DNA of 64,000 nucleotides, taken from Fibrobacter sp. UWT2. GTDB taxonomy: Bacteria > Fibrobacterota > Fibrobacteria > Fibrobacterales > Fibrobacteraceae. Position 1 is the stretch's first letter; each line of letters starts with the position of its first letter. Where the stretch lies: the NCBI RefSeq assembly GCF_900142545.1, contig NZ_FRBF01000002.1, forward strand, positions 186,001 to 250,000, written 5' to 3'. The notes beneath the pieces are model-generated. The model did not search any database, had not been told where the DNA came from, and saw nothing but the letters and a program-made list of their open reading frames with translations. Made by a program: the position numbers and the translations under genes. Of the stretch, positions 25,159-33,826 are shown piece after piece.

Positions 25159-25204
25159 TTTCTGACGTTCCGGTGATGGGTGCTTTTATTACTATATTAC
25201 AGCC

Positions 25205-25933
25205 ATGCTATACGGTATTTGTTCTGATATCCATTCTAACGCGGTGGCTTTCGAGGCGGTTCTTGCCTCTATGAAGGACAACGGGGTAGAACGGAGGGTT
25301 TGTCTTGGTGATTTAGTGGGTTATGGTGCTGATCCTGACGAAAGCGTTCGTCTGGCTCGCGAAAATATGGACATTTGCATTATCGGTAACCACGACAGCG
25401 TGGCGATCAAGCATGAGTCCAGCGCCGGATTCAACCCCTATGCCAAGCAAGCCATCGAATGGACGCAGAACCACTTGTCGGAAGATTCGATTTCGTATTT
25501 GCGTTCGCTGCCGTACATTTGCGAAGAAAACGATATTTGCTTTGTGCACGCCTCTCCGCTTTCGCCTGCGGACTGGGTGTACGTGACCGAACTCGAAGAT
25601 GCTCTCGATGCCTTTGAGCATTTCAAGGGCCGCTACTGCTTTGTGGGCCATACGCACAGTCCGGTAATTGTGGCGAGCCGCCCGAACGCAATCCCCAAGA
25701 TTCTGGACGAATACGAATACAGAATCGAGGACACGGAACGCCTGTTGGTGAACGTGGGCAGCGTAGGCCAGCCGCGTGACCGCGATCCGCGCTCCTGCTG
25801 GTGCCTGCTGGATACTGAGACCATGTGCGTGCGCTTGATTCGCGTCGATTACGATGTGTTCGAAACGCAGGAACGCATGAGAAAGGCCGGCATGCCGAGC
25901 TTCCTCATCGACCGCCTCAGTGTGGGCAGGTAA
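25205..25933 (+). CDS. Calcineurin-like metallophosphoesterase
   Basis: A 242-residue phosphoesterase with the full metal-binding set: SDIHSN (5'), GDLVGYG, IGNHD and FVGHTHSPV. Length and the GDLVGYG-x-D block place it with the small YfcE/MJ0936-like phosphodiesterases; natural substrate unknown. ACTATATTACAGCC precedes the ATG with no ribosome-binding site (leaderless-type). Downstream lies a long degenerate repeat and then rlmH. Confidence 0.87.
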   Translation: MLYGICSDIHSNAVAFEAVLASMKDNGVERRVCLGDLVGYGADPDESVRLARENMDICIIGNHDSVAIKHESSAGFNPYAKQAIEWTQNHLSEDSISYLRSLPYICEENDICFVHASPLSPADWVYVTELEDALDAFEHFKGRYCFVGHTHSPVIVASRPNAIPKILDEYEYRIEDTERLLVNVGSVGQPRDRDPRSCWCLLDTETMCVRLIRVDYDVFETQERMRKAGMPSFLIDRLSVGR

Positions 25934-26013
25934 ATAGTAGACAGTAGGAAGTAGACGGTAGACAGTAACTTCCTATTTCTAACTTCCAACTTCCTACTTC
26001 TAACTTCCTACTA
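25934..26013. repeat. Longest copy of the GTAGACA/GTAGGAA repeat
   Basis: About 80 bases: AGTAGACAGTAGGAAGTAGA in one orientation, then ACTTCCTATTTCTAACTTCC in the other. The two halves can fold into an imperfect hairpin. It separates two co-directional genes. Confidence 0.8.
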
Positions 26014-26017
26014 AATC

Positions 26018-26479
26018 ATGAAATGGGTTCTCGCTGTTTTTGGTAAGGCTGGTTCGCCGTTCATTGCCGACGAGGTCGACAAGTATGTCAAGCGTTTGCG
26101 TGGGGGAATGTTCCCGCTCGAAGTCGTGGAACTCAAGGAATCCAAGATAGACGACCGCGTGCAGGCGTTGGCGCAGGAAGCGGCCCTGTTCGACAAGAAA
26201 TTCCCGAAGTCCGAATACAAACGCGTTATTTTGTCCGAAGAGGGCAAGTTGATGGACACGGTCAAGCTGTCGGATACGCTCCGGGATCGTTTTCCGGGAA
26301 ATATCGTGTTCTTGATCGGATCGGCTTACGGCATCGACGAGAACCTGAAAAAGACGGCCGACTTGCTTCTTTCGCTTTCGCCGTTGACGTTTACTCATGA
26401 CCATGCCCGCGTGCTTTTCGCCGAACAGCTTTACCGCGTTCAGATGGTCATGCAAAATCATCCTTATCACCATAGATAA
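26018..26479 (+). CDS. rlmH: 23S rRNA pseudouridine-1915 N3-methyltransferase
   Basis: A 153-residue SPOUT methyltransferase that methylates pseudouridine 1915 of 23S rRNA. The SAM-binding knot is seen as VFLIGSAYGI (~107-116), and the C-terminal family signature FTHDHARVLFAEQLYRVQ and NHPYHH is complete. Length agrees with RlmH (about 150-160). The start codon comes directly after the repeat cluster; no Shine-Dalgarno other than repeat-derived AGG is obvious. Confidence 0.96.
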   Translation: MKWVLAVFGKAGSPFIADEVDKYVKRLRGGMFPLEVVELKESKIDDRVQALAQEAALFDKKFPKSEYKRVILSEEGKLMDTVKLSDTLRDRFPGNIVFLIGSAYGIDENLKKTADLLLSLSPLTFTHDHARVLFAEQLYRVQMVMQNHPYHHR

Positions 26480-26525
26480 TCGCCTGCGCTAAACTAAATT
26501 TTTTTGATTTTTATCAAAAAATCCC

Positions 26526-26554
26526 TTGACAAGACCCCTAATTAATTCTATTAT
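26526..26554 (+). promoter_or_regulatory. Promoter of tRNA-Lys
   Basis: TTGACA (26526-26531) and TATTAT (26549-26554) are separated by 17 bases, a textbook sigma-70 promoter, followed by a GC-rich GTGCGCG discriminator as at many stringently controlled stable-RNA genes. Confidence 0.88.
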
Positions 26555-26576
26555 TGTGCGCGTCCTAAGCGACTAT

Positions 26577-26649
<73 letters not shown>

Positions 26650-26651
26650 CG

Positions 26652-26681
26652 AAAACCTCTCCTCACGGAGAGGTTTTTTAC
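26652..26681 (+). terminator. Intrinsic terminator after tRNA-Lys, abutting the prfC promoter
   Basis: AAAACCTCTCC and GGAGAGGTTTTTT form an 11-bp stem with a TCAC loop. TATATT of prfC begins at 26682, immediately after the T run. Confidence 0.92.
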
Positions 26682-26694
26682 TATATTTGGCGCC

Positions 26695-28260
26695 ATGAAT
26701 TCCGAAATCGAAAAACGCCGCACTTTTGCTATTGTCAGCCACCCTGACGCGGGTAAGACCACCATCACCGAAAAGTTCCTCTGGTACGGAAACGTGATTC
26801 GCGAAGCGGGCCACGTGCGCGCCAAGGCAAACCGCAGCTACACGGTGAGTGACTGGATGAAGATCGAACAGCAGCGTGGTATTTCGGTTTCGAGTTCCGT
26901 GCTGAATTTCCCGTTCGAAGGTTGCATGTTCAACCTGGTCGATACCCCGGGGCACCAGGACTTCTGCGAAGACACCTACCGCGCCCTGACCGCTGTGGAT
27001 GCCGCCCTCGTGCTTATCGATAGCGTGAACGGTGTGGAAAAGCAGACCATCAAGCTTATGGACGTGTGCCGCATGCGCCATACGCCCATCATCACGTTCA
27101 TCAACAAGATGGACTTGGATGGCCGCCACGTGCTCGACCTGCTCGACGAAATTGAAAGCATCTTGAAAATCAAGGTCGCCCCCTTTACGCTCCCCATTGG
27201 CGTGGGTAAGCTTTTCAAGGGCGTGTATTCCATTGCCGAAAACACATTCCATACCTTCAATAAAGAAGAAGGCCATCAGGAAATCATCCAGATGGATGGC
27301 CCGGACGATCCGCGCCTCGTAGAAATGTGCGGCGAAAACTGGGTCGCTCAGTTCAAGGAAGAATACGAGATGGTGACCGGTGCCATGGACCCGTTCGACC
27401 ACGAAAAGTTCCTGAAGGGCGAAATGTGCCCCGTGTTCTTCGGTTCTGCGGTGAACAACTTCGGTGTGCGCCAGCTGCTGAACGCCTTTGCGAAGCTTGC
27501 GCCGCCCCCGATGGTGCGCGAAACCGACAAGCGCCCGGTAAGCCCCGACGAAAACGCCTTCAGCGCCTTCGTGTTCAAGATTCAGGCCAATATGGATCCC
27601 AAGCACCGCGACCGTACAGCATTCCTGCGCATTTGCTCGGGTAGCTTTACTCGTGGCGAAAAGGTTTTCCATGTGCGTACGGGCCGCGAAATCCGCTTGG
27701 CTGCTCCGACAGCATTCCTCGCCAAGGACAAGGAAGTGATCGATCACGCCTGGGCGGGCGATATCGTGGGTATTAACGACCCGGGTCTGTTCCGCATTGG
27801 CGATACGTTGACTGACGGCGAAAAAATCAACTTTACCGGCATTCCGGATTTTGCTCCGGAACACTTCGCCCGCGTAACGCTCCTGAACCCGCTTAAGTCT
27901 AAGCAGATGGCGAAGGGCCTTGCCGAACTGAGCGAAGAAGGTGCAACCCAGCTGTACGAACCGCTCAAGTCCGCTATTCCTGTGATTGGCGTGGTGGGCG
28001 AGTTGCAGTTCGACGTGCTCAAGTTCCGTCTGCAGAGTGAATACGGCGCCGACGTGTCGCTGGACCGCGTGCCTGCTCACGGAATCCGCTGGGTGTCTGG
28101 CCCCGAAAAGGATGTCGCCAAGTTCGCCGAAGAATACGCGATGGACTGCATGATGGACAAGGAACGCAACCTCGTTTGCCTGTTCCCCAACGAATACCGT
28201 CTGAACCTCGCTATCAAGAACTACGAGAACTTGACGTTCGCCGCTACCTCGCAGGGCTAG
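26695..28260 (+). CDS. prfC: Peptide chain release factor 3
   Basis: A 521-residue GTPase that recycles RF1/RF2 from the ribosome. G-domain motifs are HPDAGKTTITEK (G1), QQRGISVSSS (G2), DTPGHQDF (G3) and NKMD (G4). Domains II (~290-390) and III (~400-521) follow, with VGELQFDVLKFRLQSEYGA typical of RF3 and absent from EF-G. Length is standard (about 525). The ATG is seven bases after TATATT and no Shine-Dalgarno exists, so translation probably starts at the mRNA 5' end. Confidence 0.96.
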   Translation: MNSEIEKRRTFAIVSHPDAGKTTITEKFLWYGNVIREAGHVRAKANRSYTVSDWMKIEQQRGISVSSSVLNFPFEGCMFNLVDTPGHQDFCEDTYRALTAVDAALVLIDSVNGVEKQTIKLMDVCRMRHTPIITFINKMDLDGRHVLDLLDEIESILKIKVAPFTLPIGVGKLFKGVYSIAENTFHTFNKEEGHQEIIQMDGPDDPRLVEMCGENWVAQFKEEYEMVTGAMDPFDHEKFLKGEMCPVFFGSAVNNFGVRQLLNAFAKLAPPPMVRETDKRPVSPDENAFSAFVFKIQANMDPKHRDRTAFLRICSGSFTRGEKVFHVRTGREIRLAAPTAFLAKDKEVIDHAWAGDIVGINDPGLFRIGDTLTDGEKINFTGIPDFAPEHFARVTLLNPLKSKQMAKGLAELSEEGATQLYEPLKSAIPVIGVVGELQFDVLKFRLQSEYGADVSLDRVPAHGIRWVSGPEKDVAKFAEEYAMDCMMDKERNLVCLFPNEYRLNLAIKNYENLTFAATSQG

Positions 28261-28342
28261 ATTTAAGGTAAAATTGAAAATTTTACTTGCATAGGCTCCG
28301 GTCTGAATATACATTTAGAATGGTGTTCGGATTGGAGTCTTT

Positions 28343-29524
28343 ATGAATTTTACGGGGTCGCTTAAACTCCTTACTGTTTCTGCTTTTTTGACGGCTTGCC
28401 TTGCGGGCAATGCCTTTTCGGCTGTTGAATACACTTTGCACAAGTCTGCGAATCCGACTGCCGACGAGCAAGATGCCTACAAGCGAATCACGACGGTAAT
28501 GGATTCTGCAGTCAAGCTTTACAATACCTATTCGAATCTTTCGAAGTACATCAACGTGTATTACGCACCGGGCGTGCCCACGGCCGAAGCCAGCAGCAAC
28601 GGTGACTTGCGCTTTGGTGAAAACCGCAGCTACATGGTGGTACCGACAGCCATGCACGAGATGGGACACACGATGGGTATCGGGACCACGTCGGAATATG
28701 CGGCAACGTGTGTAGATGGAGTCTTCAGGAACGACAAAGTTCAGGCGAAACTTCGTGAGATGGATGGCCCGAACGCGGAACTCCATTGCGACCGTCAGCA
28801 TATCTGGCCCTACGGTTTGAACCAGGCGAGCGAAGCCAAGTCCGAGCAGGACCTGATCAACCATGTGATTCTCGTGGAAACCATTTACCAGCAACTGTTC
28901 AAGGTGGCGTTTTTCAAAGAGGGGAGAATCAAGTCTCTTGGCGATACCAAGAAGTGCATGGGGATTACTTCGAGTAACGCTCTGGAATTGATGGATTGTA
29001 AGGATACGGCGACCTTCGTGAAGATTTTCTCGGTGGGCGACAACCCGGTTACATACTACATTCAGCTCGGGAACCGCGTCGTGGATATCCCGAACGAATC
29101 CACAGCGGCTGGCATTAGAGCGGCGACCTACGGTTACAATGGCGGCGCTCACCAGCGGTATGTATTTGAAGGCGCTCCGGTCAATACACCGAACGCATTC
29201 TACCTCAAGAATTACAAGAGCGGGCATTATCTGCAGTCGGTGGAAAATACCGTCGTGCAGAATCCGAAACAGCAGAACGATTCGTTCATCTGGCAGATTC
29301 AGGAAACTATCGAGGAAGATACTTCGGCTACAGACACTTCAGCTGCAGATACCTCTGTCGCGGATACGAGCAAGAAGGATACTTCCAAGACGGCTATTGC
29401 TGCAAGGCAAATTGTACACACGCAGCAGCTCCGGTTGCCGACGAGAACCTTCGACCTGAAGGGACGCGCCGTTCGCAAGCAGACGCTAAGCCGCGGGCGC
29501 GGAACGATTCTATTTAACAGGTGA
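28343..29524 (+). CDS. Secreted zinc metallopeptidase-like protein with C-terminal sorting-like tail
   Basis: A 393-residue exported protein: signal peptide (1-~26, ending AFSA), then a region with the zinc-binding motif HEMGHTMGIGT (~109-119), which matches HExxHxxG of metzincin-like peptidases. A C-terminal part (~205-325) resembles a beta-trefoil/ricin-type lectin (YYIQLGNRVVDIPNES, FYLKNYKSGHYLQSVE). A Thr/Asp/Ala linker (~328-355) leads to a basic tail containing RTFDLKGRAVR, similar to the type-9-secretion-like tails of FCB secreted enzymes and to the tail of the protein at the right edge. An extracellular peptidase or glycan-active role is likely; substrate unknown. Confidence 0.68.
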   Translation: MNFTGSLKLLTVSAFLTACLAGNAFSAVEYTLHKSANPTADEQDAYKRITTVMDSAVKLYNTYSNLSKYINVYYAPGVPTAEASSNGDLRFGENRSYMVVPTAMHEMGHTMGIGTTSEYAATCVDGVFRNDKVQAKLREMDGPNAELHCDRQHIWPYGLNQASEAKSEQDLINHVILVETIYQQLFKVAFFKEGRIKSLGDTKKCMGITSSNALELMDCKDTATFVKIFSVGDNPVTYYIQLGNRVVDIPNESTAAGIRAATYGYNGGAHQRYVFEGAPVNTPNAFYLKNYKSGHYLQSVENTVVQNPKQQNDSFIWQIQETIEEDTSATDTSAADTSVADTSKKDTSKTAIAARQIVHTQQLRLPTRTFDLKGRAVRKQTLSRGRGTILFNR

Positions 29525-29577
29525 AATCAATTTTAAAAGCTAATTCCGAACCAAGTTCAGGGTGACTTGAAAAACGA

Positions 29578-29608
29578 AAAAGACCTTTCAGAGAAAGGTC
29601 TTTTTTCG
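29578..29608 (+). terminator. Intrinsic terminator between the metallopeptidase gene and tRNA-Asp
   Basis: AAAAAGACCTTTC and GAAAGGTCTTTTTT form a perfect stem with an AGA loop. Lying between convergent units, with A and T runs on both sides, it can act in both directions. Confidence 0.92.
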
Positions 29609-29684
29609 CGGGATAGACGAGGCTTGAACTCGCAACCTCCGGCGTGACAGGCCGGTGCTCTAACCAAAATTGAGCTACCACCCC
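29609..29684 (-). tRNA. tRNA-Asp (GTC)
   Basis: A 76-base cloverleaf. The anticodon arm CCGGC-CTGTCAC-GCCGG gives GTC. The T loop is TTCAAGC, discriminator G. The acceptor stem has two G-U pairs (GGGGTGG/CTATCCC) and the D loop is long (11 bases, AATTTTGGTTA). CCA not encoded. Co-oriented with tRNA-Val. Confidence 0.93.
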
Positions 29685-29707
29685 AAATCGTTTCCGATTT
29701 TCGGTAG

Positions 29708-29782
29708 TGGGCGATAACGGATTCGAACCGCTGACATTCTGCTTGTAAGGCAGACGCTCTGAACCAACTGAGCTAATCGCCC
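29708..29782 (-). tRNA. tRNA-Val (TAC)
   Basis: A 75-base cloverleaf. Acceptor GGGCGAT/ATCGCCC, anticodon arm TCTGC-CTTACAA-GCAGA giving TAC, T loop TTCGAAT, discriminator A. CCA not encoded. Only eight bases separate it from the stop codon of the small membrane gene, so it is probably processed from a shared transcript. Confidence 0.96.
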
Positions 29783-29790
29783 GAAAGGGT

Positions 29791-29979
29791 TTACTTGTCC
29801 TGATTCTTGCCCTTCCAGAGGATTCCGACCGGAATCACAACCAGGTAGGCGGCAACCAAGATAAGCGGTGCAACCGTGAGGGAAACCGGATTGTCTGCAG
29901 GGCCAGTAGCGAGGCAGATGAAACCGATCACGAGGAGCAACACACCGAGAGCAATCAGAATGATATTCTTTTTATCCAT
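29791..29979 (-). CDS. Small membrane protein, DUF3098-like
   Basis: A 62-residue protein with two membrane helices (IILIALGVLLLVIGFICLAT, ~5-25; LILVAAYLVVIPVGILW, ~38-56) and charged ends. The first helix pattern (NIILIALGVLLLVIGF) resembles the DUF3098 family of the Bacteroidetes, and size and topology fit, but similarity is weak. Function unknown. AGGACTTACTG lies before the ATG. It reads into tRNA-Val and tRNA-Asp with an eight-base gap. Confidence 0.7.
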   Translation of the reverse strand: MDKKNIILIALGVLLLVIGFICLATGPADNPVSLTVAPLILVAAYLVVIPVGILWKGKNQDK

Positions 29980-30081
29980 CAGTAAGTCCTCATCTCAAGA
30001 TTACGAAGCCAAATATACAAAGTTTACGGCGCTTGTCAACCGATTTACGGCTAAAAAACGCACTTTTTTTGCTCTGTGAGC

Positions 30082-30108
30082 AATAAACGCCTCGTATTAA
30101 CGAGGCGT
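30082..30108 (-). terminator. Hairpin downstream of pgpH
   Basis: On the minus strand, ACGCCTCG and CGAGGCGT pair across a TTAATA loop, followed by TTATTG. A further palindrome CGAGCGCTCG lies at about 30120. Weak T run, so moderate confidence. Confidence 0.6.
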
Positions 30109-30162
30109 GGTTGCGAGAGCGAGCGCTCGGGGGACGTACTTAGTAGATTGGGCGCGAGCGGT

Positions 30163-32448
30163 CTATTTTTGTCCGGGGTACTTCACGCGAGTATGGTACG
30201 TTCCGTCCAAACTATCCAGGAATGCCCGTTCGAGCTTGAAAAGTTCCCTAATCGACAGGTTACATTCGTTGAACTGGCCTTCAGTAAAGCGGCTTTCAAT
30301 GGTCTTGTGAATCATCGCAGCCAAGGCTTCCGGGCTAGTATCCGTCATGGAGCGGCTTGTAGCTTCAATGATGTCTGCAAGCATCAGAATGGCAGTTTCC
30401 TTGCTCTGCGGCTTCGGGCCCTTGTAGCTATAATCTTCGACCTTGACTTCTTCGCCGGTTTCCTTAGCGTTTTCAAGAGCCTTATGGTAGAAGTACTGAA
30501 TAATCGAAGAGCCGTGATGTTCGCGAATACCGGCAGCCACCAGCGACGGAATGTTGTATTCATTAGCAAGGGCCGTACCCTGTTCTACGTGTCCGGTAAT
30601 AATCTTCACGGACTGCAGCGGGTCGATGTTGTTATGCGGGTTGATTCCCTGCTTCTGGTTTTCAGTGAAGTATTCAGGGCGCATCGTCTTGCCGATATCA
30701 TGATAAAGCGCCATCACGCGCACCAACAGGGAGTTGGCCCCGATGCTTTCGGCGACGTGTTCAGCAAGGTTCGAAACCTGGATACTGTGGTGGAATGTAC
30801 CCGGAGCGTATTCGGAAATACGCTTGAGGGCCGGACGGTTAAAGTCCGACATTTCCATAAGCGTAAGCACCGTGGTGATACCGAAGATACGTTCCATCAA
30901 GTGTATCAAAGCCACAGAAGTGAGGGCGTAGCAAAGCACGATGTTGGCACTGGCAGCAATCAGGTTCTGGTAGAAGGCTTCCAGAGAAAGGCGGTTGCGC
31001 AGCAGGAACATGACGCTAATGGCAGCGGCCATGGCGAGAATACCCACGATAATTCCATACACGAACTGGACTCTGTAACGCATACGGGCAATAGGAGCCG
31101 TCGCAACAAAGGTCACGGCAATGGCGCAAATCATAGCGGCCAAGTCGTAGCCGTTCAAGATGCCAAAAATCATGGACGAGAATACGGCGAAGGCAATGCC
31201 GATGCGGCGGCCGTAAAGCACCGTAGCCGTAATGGGAGTAAAGGCAAAGGGGTAAAGCCACATGAAGTCCAGGTTCTCGGGAATAATCGAAATCTCGAGG
31301 CTTTTGATGCTTCCGGACATGTGGTGGAATCCCCAGAAAGTGAAAATCTGCAACAGGGCCAGCGCAATCAAGCTCCACAGCTGACGAGAGGTCCTGAACA
31401 TTCCGCGAGACGGGGAATTATAAAGGAACAAGAAGAAGAACGTGACAATCAGAACGAAGATAAGTGCGTTACCGTAAATAGCGGTAAAGGTCTTGGAGTT
31501 TTCTTCTTTCTGCTGGGCGCGTTGCAAGGCGTCGATCTTTTCGAGGATTTCCTTGGTGATGGGCGCACCTTGTGCCACGATTTCCATGCCGCGCGGCACC
31601 ATGCCCTTAATGAGGGTCACCTTGTTACGGGCTTCTTCGCGGCTAGCAATCGTTTCTTTTTCGAGGTAGAAAACGTTCGGCATCATGAACACGAACAGCG
31701 TTTCGTAGAAGGCACTCAAGAGGCCCTGTTCGTTCGGGAAACTCATCTGGAGCTGAGCGAAAGCTTCGTCGATGCGGCGGCGGAGGGGCTGGATGTTGCT
31801 TGCTTCGATGGTAGTCTTTTCGTTATCCTTGATTAAAGTAATGTTCGGCTTGGAATAGACGATGTACTTGAAATCTTGCAGGTTATAGTTATCGCGGTAA
31901 AGCTGGGCAGCTGTTTCGGTACTGGCGATAAAGGTATTCGAAACACCTGCCTGAAGCATGCGGTTGAATACGTTCATGAGCGAGTCACGGGCCTTGGAAT
32001 TCAAGCTCAAGGGCTTAATTGCCGATGTAGAAATACGCTGCTTCAAGACTTCGTAGATGCGGGATGCCTGTACCACCTTGGACTGCAGCGTCGAATCGCT
32101 TTCGCCGCTGGCAGTCAGCTGGTTGATTTGAATCTGCAGGGATCCGTACTGAGCGAGTTTGTGCAGGAACAGTTTGAGATCTTCGGAAACGCGATTGGTT
32201 TCGTCGCTGTTGTAACCGAAAATGGCGTTCACCTTTTCGGCGGCGCGAGTCTTTTCGGCTTCGATTTCCTGTTCCGACTTGGGAACTTCGAAGTTGATGG
32301 GAGCGACAATGGTACGCGTACTCACCTGGCCCAAATGCGGGCGTTCAGACTGGAGCGCAATATTCTTATCGGGGAAAAGGAAGATTGCCGCGGCGACAAC
32401 CAGGACCCAGCCGATAATTAAATGAAATCTCATCTGTTTCTTTTTCAT
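30163..32448 (-). CDS. pgpH: PgpH/YqfF-type 7TM HD-domain phosphodiesterase
   Basis: A 761-residue membrane protein. One N-terminal membrane helix (~8-26), an extracytoplasmic region (~30-330), seven membrane segments (~345-555) and a cytoplasmic HD domain (~565-720) with [25 protein letters not shown] and REHHGSS metal ligands. This is the layout of PgpH, which hydrolyses cyclic di-AMP in Listeria. In Firmicutes the order phoH-yqfF-ybeY is conserved; here phoH is directly upstream (six bases), while ybeY is not next. It is likely a c-di-AMP phosphodiesterase, which suggests the organism uses this messenger. Confidence 0.88.
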   Translation of the reverse strand: MKKKQMRFHLIIGWVLVVAAAIFLFPDKNIALQSERPHLGQVSTRTIVAPINFEVPKSEQEIEAEKTRAAEKVNAIFGYNSDETNRVSEDLKLFLHKLAQYGSLQIQINQLTASGESDSTLQSKVVQASRIYEVLKQRISTSAIKPLSLNSKARDSLMNVFNRMLQAGVSNTFIASTETAAQLYRDNYNLQDFKYIVYSKPNITLIKDNEKTTIEASNIQPLRRRIDEAFAQLQMSFPNEQGLLSAFYETLFVFMMPNVFYLEKETIASREEARNKVTLIKGMVPRGMEIVAQGAPITKEILEKIDALQRAQQKEENSKTFTAIYGNALIFVLIVTFFFLFLYNSPSRGMFRTSRQLWSLIALALLQIFTFWGFHHMSGSIKSLEISIIPENLDFMWLYPFAFTPITATVLYGRRIGIAFAVFSSMIFGILNGYDLAAMICAIAVTFVATAPIARMRYRVQFVYGIIVGILAMAAAISVMFLLRNRLSLEAFYQNLIAASANIVLCYALTSVALIHLMERIFGITTVLTLMEMSDFNRPALKRISEYAPGTFHHSIQVSNLAEHVAESIGANSLLVRVMALYHDIGKTMRPEYFTENQKQGINPHNNIDPLQSVKIITGHVEQGTALANEYNIPSLVAAGIREHHGSSIIQYFYHKALENAKETGEEVKVEDYSYKGPKPQSKETAILMLADIIEATSRSMTDTSPEALAAMIHKTIESRFTEGQFNECNLSIRELFKLERAFLDSLDGTYHTRVKYPGQK

Positions 32449-32454
32449 AGGAGC

Positions 32455-33402
32455 TTATTTCTCCTTTTCATATGCGTTCAAAATATCTTTCACGAGCGGG
32501 TGGCGAAGCACGTCGGTGGCTGTAAATTCCACTTGCGCAATTCCATGAATTCCCTTCAGAAGTTTCATGGCGTGCATCAGGCCCGACTTTTGGCCCTTGC
32601 CCAAATCCACTTGGGTGGCGTCACCTGTAATAATAGCTTTGCTGTGCGGACCAAGGCGGGTAAGGAACATTTTCATCTGTTCCGGCGTGGTGTTCTGGGC
32701 TTCGTCCAGAATGATAAAGGCCCGTTTGAGGGTGCGTCCGCGCATGTAGGCGAGGGGAGCCACTTCAATGGCCCCGGTTTCTTCGTATTTGCGGAGCTTT
32801 TCCACAGGCAAAAGTTCCGACAGGCTGTCGTGGATGGGGCGCAAGTACGGAGCGATTTTTTCTTTCAAGTCACCGGGCAGGTAGCCCAGAGATTCTCCGG
32901 CTTCGACGGCCGGGCGGACAAGGCAGATTCGTTCTGCCTCGTGGCGTTCCAAGCTGGAAACCGCAAGAGTCACCGCCAAGAAGGTCTTGCCGGTTCCGGC
33001 AGGGCCTTTCGCGAAGATGATGTCATTATGTTCGACTGCCCGTACCAGTTCGGCCTGGGCTTTGGTCTTTGCAAAGACAGAAACTCCCATGCGGTTTCTG
33101 AAAATGGGCGTAGTGGGAATAGCCCCGCTATGGTCATCAAGAGAAACATCGGTGGGGTCAAGCATGCGTTCCAGTTCGGTGGCGGTAAGCACCTTGCCGT
33201 GTCGGGCAGCCATTTTCAGTTGATCTAGAACGGCAAATACACCCGTCGTATCGCTATTTTCGTTTGCGATAATCCTAAGCCCCGGAAGCCTTGTCTGTAT
33301 TTCAACACAAAAACGGCTCTCCAATAAGCGGAAAACCGTTTCGTTTTCGCCTGAAATCGTTCGTTTCAGGTCGTCCGATAATGAATAGCGTAATTCGTTC
33401 AT
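32455..33402 (-). CDS. phoH: PhoH-like ATPase
   Basis: A 315-residue PhoH-family protein. The ATPase core starts near residue 110; Walker A GPAGTGKTFLA (~133-143) and Walker B FIILDEAQN (~229-237) are intact, with a GDATQVDL sensor. The N-terminal ~100 residues contain the KH-like part typical of YbeZ/PhoH2. It is thought to act with YbeY in RNA processing. It lies six bases upstream of pgpH and downstream of a small lipoprotein, in one operon. Confidence 0.92.
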   Translation of the reverse strand: MNELRYSLSDDLKRTISGENETVFRLLESRFCVEIQTRLPGLRIIANENSDTTGVFAVLDQLKMAARHGKVLTATELERMLDPTDVSLDDHSGAIPTTPIFRNRMGVSVFAKTKAQAELVRAVEHNDIIFAKGPAGTGKTFLAVTLAVSSLERHEAERICLVRPAVEAGESLGYLPGDLKEKIAPYLRPIHDSLSELLPVEKLRKYEETGAIEVAPLAYMRGRTLKRAFIILDEAQNTTPEQMKMFLTRLGPHSKAIITGDATQVDLGKGQKSGLMHAMKLLKGIHGIAQVEFTATDVLRHPLVKDILNAYEKEK

Positions 33403-33423
33403 CGAGAACGTGTCAGCTATAAA

Positions 33424-33714
33424 TTATTCCTCGGAAGCAGGAGCTGTAGAGATACCGAGCTTGTTTTTGGCTTCGAAGATTTCCTTGCGGAGCTTGTGGT
33501 TTTCTTCGGTAATGGCGACAGCTTCGTCTTCGGTCTTTTTCAGCTTGTTTTCGTCAATCTTTTCCTTCGGAGCAGATCTCTGAGCGGAGGGCGTTCCGCT
33601 ATCGTCGCCATAATCTTCGTCGCTAGAAGAACCACCGGAAGAGCCGGCGCAAGCGGTGAACAGTGCTACAGTTGATGCTGCAAGGATCAATTTCCAATTT
33701 TTAAAAAGAGACAT
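33424..33714 (-). CDS. Small acidic coiled-coil lipoprotein
   Basis: A 96-residue lipoprotein: signal peptide with lipobox LFTAC (Cys ~22), a Gly/Ser/Asp-rich linker (GSSGGSSSDEDYGDDSG) and a helical charged C-terminus (EEAVAITEENHKLRKEIFEAKNKLG-like) that may form a coiled coil. GGAG is found eight bases upstream of the ATG. Function unknown. Probably the first gene of the phoH-pgpH operon (gap 21 bases). Confidence 0.78.
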   Translation of the reverse strand: MSLFKNWKLILAASTVALFTACAGSSGGSSSDEDYGDDSGTPSAQRSAPKEKIDENKLKKTEDEAVAITEENHKLRKEIFEAKNKLGISTAPASEE

Positions 33715-33826
33715 TTAATCAGGCTCCATTCTAGTCTGTGATGCCTCAAATGTATATAATTTAAAGCAAAAGCGGTGCGAAAAAGGTAAATTTATACCGA
33801 AATTTTACCTATTTAGAGGCAAAAAA

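Noticed and set aside
24981-25274. 97-codon plus-strand frame before the phosphoesterase
   Set aside because: It runs through the promoter and start of the phosphoesterase gene, has no ribosome-binding site and no recognisable protein.
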